Shown here: piece after piece, positions 17,081-25,177 of the stretch
Position numbering within the stretch: position 1 is the stretch's first letter
How the letters are laid out: every line of letters begins with the position of its first letter
Origin: JAVVHH01 sp965199665
GTDB taxonomy: Bacteria > Pseudomonadota > Alphaproteobacteria > Acetobacterales > Acetobacteraceae
NCBI GenBank assembly: GCA_965199665.1
Contig: CBDASO010000001.1
Location: 248,001-312,000 of the forward strand
Reading direction: 5' to 3'
DNA length: 64,000 nt
Notes under the pieces: model-generated
The model's database searches: none
What the model was told of the DNA's origin: nothing
The model's input: the letters and a program-made list of their open reading frames with translations, nothing else
Position numbers and translations under genes: made by a program

Positions 17081-18919
17081 ATGGGTTTCGTGCTGCAGCA
17101 GGCGCTGACCGGGCTGGCGGGGGCGAGCTCCCTGTTCCTGCTGTCGGCCGGGTTGACGGTGATCTTCGGGGTGACCCGGGTGGTCAATTTTGCCCATGGC
17201 GGGCTGTACATGCTGGGCGCGTTCATCGGCTGGAGCGTGCTGTCGGCGCTGCCGCCGGGACTGCCGTTCTTCGTCGGCGGCGCGCTGGTGACGGCGGCGG
17301 CGGTCGGACTGGTGGGCGCCGGGCTGGAGCTGGGATTGCTGCGGCGGATCTACCGGGCGCCGAGCCTGTTCCAACTGCTCGCCACGTTCGGGGCGCTGCT
17401 GGTGCTGGAGGAGGCGTGCCTGCGGATCTGGGGGCCGGAGGACCGGTCGCTGCCGCGGCCGGACTGGCTGCGGGTCGCGGTGCCGATCGGGGGCGGCCTG
17501 TTCCCCGCCTACGACCTCGCGCTGATTGCCGTGGGCCCGGCCGTGCTGGGGCTGCTGTATCTCCTGTTCTCGCGCACGCGCTGGGGCACGCTGGTGCGGG
17601 CGGCGACGCAGGATCGCGAGATGCTGGGAGCGTTGGGGGTGGACGAGCGGCGGTTGTTCACGGCCGTGTTCACGCTGGGGGCGGCGCTGGCCGGGCTGGG
17701 TGGGGCGTTGGCGCTGCCGGACCGGTCGGCGAACTTGCAGATGGATCTGGGCGCCGTCACCGACGCGTTCGTGGTGGTGGTGGTGGGCGGGCTCGGCAGC
17801 CTTGGGGGCGCGTTCCTGGCGTCGATCCTGATCGCGGAGCTGCAGGCTTTCGGCGCGGTGCTGATCCCGCAGGGGACGCTGGTCCTGACCTTCGCGCTGA
17901 TGGCGGCCGTGCTGGCGGTCCGTCCCCATGGGCTGCTCGGGCGGCCGGTGGAGGAGCCGCGCTCGGCCCAGGCGGCGCCCGCGCTGATCCGGCCCGCCAC
18001 ACCGGGCGAGCGGGTGGCCGCGGCGGCGGCCGGGCTGCTGGCCGCGCTGGCGCCGCTGGTGCTGGGGACGTACGGGCTGTCGATATTGTCGGAGGCGGCG
18101 ATCGCCATCCTGTTCGCGGCGAGCCTGCACGTGCTGATGGGGCCGGGCGGGATCCCGAGCTTCGGGCATGCGGCGTTCTTCGGGATCGGCGCGTATGCGG
18201 TAGCGCTGAGCACCAAGGCGGGGGCGCCGATGCTGGCGGCACTGGCCGCCGGCGCCGGGGCGGGTGCGGCGGCGGCGGCGGGGCTCGGCTTGTTCGTGGC
18301 GCGGCTCTCGGGCGTCTATCTCGCCATGCTGACGCTCGCCTTCGCGCAGATCGTGTGGGCGACGGCGATCCAGTGGGTCGGGGTCACGGGGGGCGATAAC
18401 GGCCTGCTCGGCATCTGGCCCGCCGGCTGGGCCAGCAGCCCGGCCGCGTTCTACTGGCTGGCGCTGGCGCTCGGACTCGGCGGCACGCTGCTGCTGCGCC
18501 GGGCGCTGTTCTCGCCGTGGGGATACGCGCTGCGGGCGGTGCGCGACTCGGCATCGCGGGCGGCAGCGTCCGGCCTGTCGCCGCTGCGGCTGCGGGTGGG
18601 CGCCTTCGCGCTCGCGGGCGCGGGGGCCGGGCTGGCGGGCGGGCTGTTCGCGTTCGCCAAGGGCGGGGTGTTCCCGTCGGAAGCCGGGATCGGCCGATCG
18701 GTGGATGCGTTGCTGGCGGTGCTGCTCGGGGGCGTGCAGACGATGGCGGGGCCGATCGTGGGCGCGCTGGCCTACACGGCGCTGTACGACCTGTTGTTGC
18801 GGGCGACCGAGTGGTGGCGGTTGTGCCTGGGCGCGGCGATCATCGCGCTGGTGCTGTTGTTCCCGCAGGGGATCGCGGGCGCTGCCGGGTCGTGGCGGCC
18901 CCGCCGCGCGGCGGTCTGA
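17081..18919 (+). CDS. Fused LivH-LivM permease of a branched-chain-type ABC transporter
   Basis: A 612-residue membrane protein joining two permeases usually encoded separately. The LivH-like half, residues about 1-290, contains VIFGVTRVVNFAHGGLYMLG at 27-46 and a GGLGSLGGAFLAS loop at 233-245 typical of the ATPase contact. The LivM-like half, from about 315, contains GPGGIPSFGHAAFFGIGAYA and a second contact loop, GGVQTMAGPIVGAL. A short hydrophilic linker with GRPVEEPRSAQAAP joins them. It forms the inner-membrane channel for the preceding binding protein and is energised by the following two ATPases. Fusion fixes the permease stoichiometry at 1:1. No distinct ribosome site is visible before the ATG. 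Confidence 0.9.
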   Translation: MGFVLQQALTGLAGASSLFLLSAGLTVIFGVTRVVNFAHGGLYMLGAFIGWSVLSALPPGLPFFVGGALVTAAAVGLVGAGLELGLLRRIYRAPSLFQLLATFGALLVLEEACLRIWGPEDRSLPRPDWLRVAVPIGGGLFPAYDLALIAVGPAVLGLLYLLFSRTRWGTLVRAATQDREMLGALGVDERRLFTAVFTLGAALAGLGGALALPDRSANLQMDLGAVTDAFVVVVVGGLGSLGGAFLASILIAELQAFGAVLIPQGTLVLTFALMAAVLAVRPHGLLGRPVEEPRSAQAAPALIRPATPGERVAAAAAGLLAALAPLVLGTYGLSILSEAAIAILFAASLHVLMGPGGIPSFGHAAFFGIGAYAVALSTKAGAPMLAALAAGAGAGAAAAAGLGLFVARLSGVYLAMLTLAFAQIVWATAIQWVGVTGGDNGLLGIWPAGWASSPAAFYWLALALGLGGTLLLRRALFSPWGYALRAVRDSASRAAASGLSPLRLRVGAFALAGAGAGLAGGLFAFAKGGVFPSEAGIGRSVDALLAVLLGGVQTMAGPIVGALAYTALYDLLLRATEWWRLCLGAAIIALVLLFPQGIAGAAGSWRPRRAAV

Positions 18920-18923
18920 GCCG

Positions 18924-19681
18924 ATGCCGGCGCTGCTGGAGGTCGCGGGGCTCGGCAAGAGCTGGAACGGGGTCGACGCGGTGGCCGAGCTGAGCTTCTC
19001 GCTCGCGACGGGCGAGATGCTGGCGCTGATCGGGCCCAACGGCGCCGGCAAGAGCACCAGCTTCAACATGATCGGCGGCCAGCTCCGCCCCGACCGCGGC
19101 ACCGTCCGCCTCGGTGGGGCCGAGATCACCGGCGCCCCGCCACAACGGCTCCGTCGGCTCGGTGCGGGACGGACGTTCCAGGTCGCGGAGTTCTTCGGCT
19201 CCATGACACTGCGCGAGAACGTGCAAACGGCACGGCTCGCGGCGGGGCGGGGCGCCGGGGCGTTCTGGCGGACGCTGCCGCGGACGGACGCGGTGGCCGA
19301 CGCGCTGCTGGAGCGGGTCGGCCTGCGCGAGCGCGCCGACGATGCGGCGGCGGTGCTGGCCTATGGCGACCTCAAACGCCTCGAGCTGGCGATGGCGCTG
19401 GCCGACGCGCCCCGGCTGCTGCTGATGGACGAGCCCACCGCGGGCATGGCGGAGGCCGAGCGCACGGCGCTGATGGCGCTGGTGCACCGGCTGTCGCGGC
19501 AGGAGGGCCTGGCCGTGCTGTTCACCGAGCACGACCCCGACATCGTGTTCGCCATCGCCGACCGCGTGCTGGTGATGGATCGCGGCCGGCTGGTGGCGGC
19601 CGGCGCACCCGCCGCCATCCGCGCCGACCCGCTGGTGCGGCGGATCTACCTCGGCGGCCTCGACGGCGCGGGCGCCGGGTG

Positions 19682-19682
<1 letters not shown>
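18924..19682 (+). CDS. LivG-type ABC transporter ATP-binding protein
   Basis: A 252-residue ATPase starting MPALLEVAGLGKSWNG, four bases after the permease stop. Walker A is GPNGAGKST near 37-45, the Q-loop follows GAGRTFQVAEFF, the signature is the degenerate YGDLKRLELAMALA near 147, and Walker B is LLLMDEPTAGM. LivG-group proteins carry the extended segment between Walker A and signature seen here. The signature lacks the canonical LSGG, having YGDL, as is usual in LivG. Together with the next gene it powers the fused permease. The stop overlaps the next start. Confidence 0.9.
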
Positions 19683-20407
<725 letters not shown>

Positions 20408-20605
20408 GATCACCACGGCCCGGAATGGAGACTCAGGCGGGAGTTGCCAATCGGCGGCCACCCCGACGAGCCCGGCCAGTAGAGCGTCGAGAGATAGAGC
20501 ACTCTGCGCGGCCAAGTCTCCCGGGTGGCGAGCGAGGCGAATGAAAACGTGACGTTGCAAAAACGGTCCGTATTCTGAAAACAATCACGATGCTGAGTTC
20601 ATGCG

Positions 20606-20614
20606 TGATATAAT
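20606..20614 (+). promoter_or_regulatory. Perfect extended -10 promoter for the copper-radical oxidase
   Basis: TGATATAAT matches the extended -10 consensus TGnTATAAT exactly, which is rare by chance in DNA this GC-rich. No convincing -35 lies 16-18 bp upstream, as expected for extended -10 promoters. It is placed to start transcription near 20621 and give a leader of about 50 bases to the gene at 20671. Confidence 0.65.
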
Positions 20615-20670
20615 TGGACTCGGCTCGACCAATGCGACGGGCTGTGAACGAACGTTCTAGGAGCTTCAAA

Positions 20671-22212
20671 ATGAAGCGGCGACACCTTCTTAAAACAGCA
20701 GCTATATTCTCCGCTGGAACCTCCGTTTCGCTCGCCAGCTTGATCGGAAGTTCGAATGACGCTGCGGCGGCCGGACGCAGTAAGCTGGGCGCATGGTCAT
20801 CGGGCCTGTCGCAATGGCCGCTGATCCCGCTGCACGCCGCTCTGCTGAGAGATGGTCGTCTGCTGACATACGGCACAAGCGGCACAGGGCAGCAGACCGG
20901 ATACTTCATCTATGACGTCTGGGACCCTCGCGACGGCCTCGGTCCAGAGTCGCACCTCACGCTTCCGAACAACACGCAGACCGACATCTTCTGTAGTGCC
21001 CAACTCGTCTTGCCGCAGAGCGGGAACGTCCTCATCGCGGGCGGAGACAACTGGACCGGAACATCGACGACCAATACCGGTAACAACGGATCGAATGTCT
21101 TCTATCCTGGCGCCAACACGCTGACCCGGAACGGCAGCATGAACCGCTCGCGTTGGTATGCCTCGCCGACGACGCTGCCGGACGGACGTACCTACATTCA
21201 AGGCGGTTCAGGAGGCGGAGAGGACTTCCCCGAGATCCGAGATCAGAACGGCATCTATCGCTTGCTGGCTGGCGCCAACACGGCCGCAATCAACTGGTTC
21301 TACCCGAGGAACCACATTGCCCCGAACGGCCTCGTGTTCGGTTACTCGGACCTTGCCATGTACTTCGTCGATCCGAACGCCGACGGTGGGAACGGCCGCA
21401 TCGCATCGGCGGGCAGCATGCCGGCGGACGGCCCGAGCGGCGTGACGTCAGCCGACGTGATGTATGCACCGGGCAAGATCCTGCGCTGTGGCGGCGGGTC
21501 GAACGATTACGGAGAACGGCAGGGGTCGAGCTCTCCCGCCAAGAACGCGGCCGCAATCATCGACATCAATGGACCGGTCCCAACATACAAGAAGTTGCCT
21601 TCGATGCCGCGACCGCTGCACTGGGCCAGTGCGTCGGTGCTCGCTGATGGAAACGTCGTCGTCACGGGCGGTAGCGCAGTACCGAACGACCTGACGGGGA
21701 TGAATACGACCGCGTTGCTGTGGAAAGCGGGGACGGGCAGCTGGACCGAAGGCGCTGAATCCGTTCCCGACATTGCGCGCCTCTACCACTCGGTCGCACT
21801 GCTTCTGCCGGATGGTTCGGTGTTGTGCGGGGGAGGCGGTGCCCCCGGCCCACAAACCAACCTCAACGTCCAGATCTACTATCCGCCCTACCTGTTCGAC
21901 AATTCGGGCAAGTTCGCGGCGCGGCCGTCGATTACCATGTGCCCGACCACCGTTTCCTACGGCAGGAGCTTTGCGGTCGGCGTCGGCGCGGGCACGGACG
22001 TCAAGAGAGTGACGTTCATCAAGACCGCCTCGGTGACCCATAGCTGCAACTTCGAGCAACGCTTCATGGAATTGTCGTTCACCCAGACGGATAATGGGTT
22101 GGCGGTGCAGGCTCCCTCGAGGGCCGCGTTGGCGCCGCCTGGCAATTACCTGCTGTTCGTCATCGGGAAGGACGGTGTTCCGTCGGTCTCGTCGATCGTC
22201 GAAATAGGCTGA
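20671..22212 (+). CDS. Tat-exported copper-radical oxidase (galactose/glyoxal oxidase-like, AA5)
   Basis: A 513-residue protein starting at the ATG with AGGAG seven bases upstream. MKRRHLLKTAAIFSAGTSV is a Tat-type signal ending near AAAA. Kelch-like repeats (GNVLIAGGDNW, DGRTYIQGG, GSVLCGGGG) form a beta propeller, and the last 110 residues match the DUF1929 domain of glyoxal/galactose oxidases. Residues corresponding to the cofactor are visible: C108 in DIFCSA and Y163 in SRWYASP (the Cys-Tyr pair), Y372-H373 in RLYHSV, and H457 in VTHSC (copper ligands). It should oxidise alcohols or aldehydes to give hydrogen peroxide outside the cytoplasm. Codon use and GC are lower than in the neighbours, which suggests transfer. 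Confidence 0.86.
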   Translation: MKRRHLLKTAAIFSAGTSVSLASLIGSSNDAAAAGRSKLGAWSSGLSQWPLIPLHAALLRDGRLLTYGTSGTGQQTGYFIYDVWDPRDGLGPESHLTLPNNTQTDIFCSAQLVLPQSGNVLIAGGDNWTGTSTTNTGNNGSNVFYPGANTLTRNGSMNRSRWYASPTTLPDGRTYIQGGSGGGEDFPEIRDQNGIYRLLAGANTAAINWFYPRNHIAPNGLVFGYSDLAMYFVDPNADGGNGRIASAGSMPADGPSGVTSADVMYAPGKILRCGGGSNDYGERQGSSSPAKNAAAIIDINGPVPTYKKLPSMPRPLHWASASVLADGNVVVTGGSAVPNDLTGMNTTALLWKAGTGSWTEGAESVPDIARLYHSVALLLPDGSVLCGGGGAPGPQTNLNVQIYYPPYLFDNSGKFAARPSITMCPTTVSYGRSFAVGVGAGTDVKRVTFIKTASVTHSCNFEQRFMELSFTQTDNGLAVQAPSRAALAPPGNYLLFVIGKDGVPSVSSIVEIG

Positions 22213-22318
22213 CCATGCTCGTCGGAGCGGCAATCAACTCCTCTGCCGATCACGTCCTGCGACCGCGCACGCATGCAAGGGCACCGTTGGCGTGATCCCG
22301 TCAACGAGCTGAGAACGA

Positions 22319-22340
22319 CAGGGCGGCAGGAGGCGCCCTG
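22319..22340. terminator. Possible bidirectional hairpin between convergent genes
   Basis: CAGGGCG and CGCCCTG form a perfect 7-bp stem with an 8-base loop, placed between the ends of the oxidase gene (+) and tonB (-). There is no strong T-run on either side, so termination activity is uncertain. Confidence 0.35.
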
Positions 22341-22364
22341 GAAGTTGTCGGTTAGGCGATGCCG

Positions 22365-23219
22365 TCAGCGCAGGCGGAAGTTGATGGGGACAACGCGGGT
22401 GATGGTCGCGCCGGGGACCTCGTCGGGCGGCGAGGGGAGGGGCTCGGCCCGGCGGACCAGGGCGACCGCTTCCTCGTCGAGGCGGTCGGAGCCGGAGCTG
22501 CGGACGAGCGCGACCGCGAGCACGCGCCCGCTGCGGTCCATGGTGAACTGAATGGTCGCCACGCCTTGGTCGCCGCGCGAGCGCGCCGCGTTCGGGTAGC
22601 GCTTGGCGGCCTGCAGGCGGGCCACCAGCTGGCCCGTCCAGTTCGGCACGGCGTTCGAGGCGGGCGCGGGCGGGCGGGAGGTCGGTTGCGTCGGCCCGGT
22701 CGGTGCGGGTGCCGGTGCGGGTGCGGCGGCCGGCTCGGCCGGGCGTACGGCTTCCTCGCGCGGCGGGGGCGCCGGCGTTCTCGCCACCGGGCGCGGCTGG
22801 GGTCGCGGTGGCGGCGGCTTGGGCCGGGGCGTCGCGCGGGGCGGCGGCGGCGGCGGCGGGGGTGGTTCCGGCAAAACGACCTCCGCCGGCACGGGCGGCG
22901 GTGGCGGCAGTTCCGGCTGCAGCGGCATCGGCGGTGGCGGCGGCTCCGGCGTGATCGGCGCGGGCGGCGGGATCTCGGCCGGGGCGGCGGGCGGCGGCAC
23001 GGCGGCCGGCTGGGGCGGCGCAACGGCGGCCTCCTGCAGTGGCGGCAGATCGGGGGCGAGGTCCAGCATCACCGCTTCCGGCGCCGGCGGTAGCAGCATC
23101 GCCGGCACCGTGCGCTGCAGCAGCAACCACGCCGCCCCCGCGTGCAGCGCCAGCACGAGGCCGGCCGCGGTGCCCCAGCGGAGGGCGGTCGCGCCGGGCC
23201 GATCCGCCGCGTCCATCAC
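22365..23219 (-). CDS. tonB: TonB energy-transducing protein
   Basis: A 284-residue protein with one N-terminal membrane helix (GTAAGLVLALHAGAAWLLL, about 16-34). A very long proline-rich spacer from about 43 to 190 includes a run of nine prolines, and a C-terminal TonB domain occupies about 205-284 with LQAAKRYPNAARSRG and GVATIQFTMDRSG. The spacer spans the periplasm so the C-terminal domain can pull the TonB box of outer-membrane receptors. The start is a GTG overlapping the exbD stop (GTGA), with an ATG directly after it as alternative. It is last in the iron-uptake operon and presumably serves the receptor encoded at its head. Confidence 0.9.
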   Translation of the reverse strand: MMDAADRPGATALRWGTAAGLVLALHAGAAWLLLQRTVPAMLLPPAPEAVMLDLAPDLPPLQEAAVAPPQPAAVPPPAAPAEIPPPAPITPEPPPPPMPLQPELPPPPPVPAEVVLPEPPPPPPPPPRATPRPKPPPPRPQPRPVARTPAPPPREEAVRPAEPAAAPAPAPAPTGPTQPTSRPPAPASNAVPNWTGQLVARLQAAKRYPNAARSRGDQGVATIQFTMDRSGRVLAVALVRSSGSDRLDEEAVALVRRAEPLPSPPDEVPGATITRVVPINFRLR

Positions 23220-23644
23220 CGCCCCGCTTGGCTCGCGTCGAGGCCGACCAGCGCCACCTTGAGGTAGCCGGCGCCGCGCAGCCCGTTGAGCACGGTCATC
23301 ACGTCGCCATACGGTACGCCCTTGTCGGAGCGGAGAAAGATGCGCTGCTCGTGGTCGGCCCCGGTGAGGCGGTCCAGCGCCGGGCCCAGCGCGTCCCGCT
23401 CGACCGGGTCGTTGCCCAGCGCCAGGCCGCCATCGCGGGTGATGGACAGAAAGATCGGCTTGTCCGGCCGTTTGGCGGCCGAGGCGGTGGAGGCCGGCAG
23501 CTCGACCGGCACGTCCACCGTCGCCAGCGGCGCGGCGACCATGAAGATGATGAGCAGCACCAGCATGACGTCGATGAACGGCGTGACGTTGATCTCGTGC
23601 GCCTCGCCGACCTCGTCGTCGTCGCCGCCCAGTCGCATCGCCAT
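23216..23644 (-). CDS. exbD: ExbD/TolR-family proton-channel subunit
   Basis: A 142-residue protein starting MAMRLGGDDDEVGEAHEIN. The single transmembrane helix FIDVMLVLLIIFMVAAPLA (about 23-41) includes the proton-carrying aspartate of ExbD in the NVTPFIDVML motif. The C-terminal periplasmic domain runs from about 50 and contains LRSDKGVPYGDVMTVLNGL. With ExbB it converts proton-motive force into movement of TonB. It begins 5 bp after the exbB stop and overlaps tonB by four bases, the expected exbB-exbD-tonB order. Confidence 0.92.
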   Translation of the reverse strand: MAMRLGGDDDEVGEAHEINVTPFIDVMLVLLIIFMVAAPLATVDVPVELPASTASAAKRPDKPIFLSITRDGGLALGNDPVERDALGPALDRLTGADHEQRIFLRSDKGVPYGDVMTVLNGLRGAGYLKVALVGLDASQAGR

Positions 23645-23649
23645 CGGGG

Positions 23650-24429
23650 CTACTCGGCCGCTCGGAGGTGCTGCGTGCCGTCGCCGCTCGCGGAGCGGGC
23701 CACGTCGCGGGAGAGCAGGCGCATGGTCTCGGCGACCGCGTCGGCCAAGCGGGCCTTCTGGCCGGCGATGGCGCGGGCGAAACCGTTGTAGATCACCACC
23801 GCCGGGATCGCCGCGACCAGCCCGATCGCGGTGGCGAGCAGCGCTTCGGCGATGCCCGGCGCCACCACGGCCAGGTTGGTGGTCTGAGTGCGCGAGATGC
23901 CGATAAAGGCGTTCATGATGCCCCACACGGTGCCGAACAGCCCCACGAACGGCGCCGTGGCGCCGATGGTGGCCAGCAGCCCGGTGCCGCGGCCGAGCGA
24001 CCGCCCGCCGGCGGCGACGATCCGCTCCAGCTTCCAGGCGGTGCGTTCCTTGATGCCGTCGCGATCGGCCGGGTCGGACGCCGCGACCTCGTTCCGCGCG
24101 GCGGCCAGCATCGCCGCGCACGGCCCGCGCGCCGAGGGGAGCCGCGCGGCCGCCGCCTCCAGCCCAGCCGCGCCCGCCAGCGCCGCGAGCCCGGTCCGCG
24201 CGGCCGCCGCCGCCCGCGCCAGCTCGATCGTCTTGGCAACCGCGACGGTCCAGGTCACCACGGAGGCGAAGGCCAGCCCGGCCAGCACCGCTTTGACCAC
24301 CAAATCCGCGCCGTCGATCATGCCGGAGAAGGACAGGTCCTGCGGCAGGCTGGCGGCGATCCCCTGCGCCCAGGACGCGGAGGGCGCGGCGGCGAGCAGA
24401 GCGGCGACGGGTAAGGTCTTGGCAGTCAT
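23650..24429 (-). CDS. exbB: ExbB/TolQ-family proton-channel subunit
   Basis: A 259-residue protein with a cleavable-looking N-terminus (KTLPVAALLAAAPSASWAQG), then three membrane helices at about 40-65, 150-175 and 190-215. The conserved GTGLLATIGATAPFVGLFGTVWG block and the TTNLAVVAPGIAEALLATAIG helix identify MotA/TolQ/ExbB proteins. The ATG at 24429 is chosen because AGGTG lies eight bases before it; a GTG three codons upstream is possible. It forms the pentameric scaffold around ExbD. It lies 13 bp after the fhuF-like gene in the same operon. Confidence 0.91.
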   Translation of the reverse strand: MTAKTLPVAALLAAAPSASWAQGIAASLPQDLSFSGMIDGADLVVKAVLAGLAFASVVTWTVAVAKTIELARAAAAARTGLAALAGAAGLEAAAARLPSARGPCAAMLAAARNEVAASDPADRDGIKERTAWKLERIVAAGGRSLGRGTGLLATIGATAPFVGLFGTVWGIMNAFIGISRTQTTNLAVVAPGIAEALLATAIGLVAAIPAVVIYNGFARAIAGQKARLADAVAETMRLLSRDVARSASGDGTQHLRAAE

Positions 24430-24442
24430 GGGAGACACCTGT

Positions 24443-25177
24443 TCACGAAGAGTGGGTCACGATGGTTTGGCCGGCGCGGCGGGCGGCCACCGGGCAGTCG
24501 GGGCAGCGCGCGACGCAGCGGAGACGGACGCGCAGGCAGCAGACGCGGCGGCGCGCCGGGTCGTCGCCGACCACGCCGCGGAACGGATTGGGTTCGTCGT
24601 CGCCCCAGCGCGGGGCGGCGAGCGCGACGCGGACGGCGTCCCGGTCGTCGGCCGGCGCGGCGATGACGCCGAGGCTCCAGGCCAGCACGGCGGCGGCGTT
24701 GGACCAGAACACCGGCGGCGGCAGCCCGGCGATGGTCAGGGCGGCGGAAAGCGGCAGCAGATGCGTGCGCAACAGCGGCGCCAGGCGGCGCACCGGGCAG
24801 GTTTCCGCGGTGTCGCACCCGTCATGCGGCAGGCACAGGCGGCAGGGCTGGCCCTCGCCCGCCAGCAGCGCGCCCATGCCGTCGAGCGCCAGCGGCAAGT
24901 CGCGCCGGAGGCTGAGCGCGGCCGCCACGGCGCCCGGAACCAGTGCGAGCAGGTAGTACTGCGACCAGAGGGAGAGCGCCGCGCGGGTCTCGCCACCGGG
25001 GAAGCTGGCGGCGTAGCGCGTGGCCACGGCAGCGAAACGGCCGGCGGACAGCAGCTCCGGCAGCGGGATGGCCTCCGCGCAGGGAGGCCCGAGCGTGTCG
25101 CCGAAATGGGCAAAGGGCGGGGCGAAGGCGGCGGCCAACGTCGGCGCGGCGGAGGGGGCGGTCATGGGCGCGGTCAT
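24443..25177 (-). CDS. fhuF: FhuF-like ferric-siderophore reductase
   Basis: A 244-residue cytoplasmic protein starting at an ATG that overlaps the permease stop (ATGA). The C-terminus carries the FhuF [2Fe-2S] signature: an adjacent cysteine pair in RRVCCLRVRL followed by a CPDCP-type pair, with one additional cysteine (RCVARC) between. The central GQPCRLCLPHDGCDTAETC is also cysteine-rich, which is unusual. FhuF enzymes reduce ferric hydroxamate complexes inside the cell so that iron is released. Position directly after the permease in an iron operon agrees. The remaining N-terminal part (about 1-180) matches the family only loosely. Confidence 0.82.
   Translation of the reverse strand: MTAPMTAPSAAPTLAAAFAPPFAHFGDTLGPPCAEAIPLPELLSAGRFAAVATRYAASFPGGETRAALSLWSQYYLLALVPGAVAAALSLRRDLPLALDGMGALLAGEGQPCRLCLPHDGCDTAETCPVRRLAPLLRTHLLPLSAALTIAGLPPPVFWSNAAAVLAWSLGVIAAPADDRDAVRVALAAPRWGDDEPNPFRGVVGDDPARRRVCCLRVRLRCVARCPDCPVAARRAGQTIVTHSS

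Noticed and set aside
20408..20605. Small gene between the LivF-type ATPase and the oxidase
   Set aside because: No open frame with a plausible ribosome site or protein-like composition was found; the stretch is better taken as promoter and intergenic DNA.
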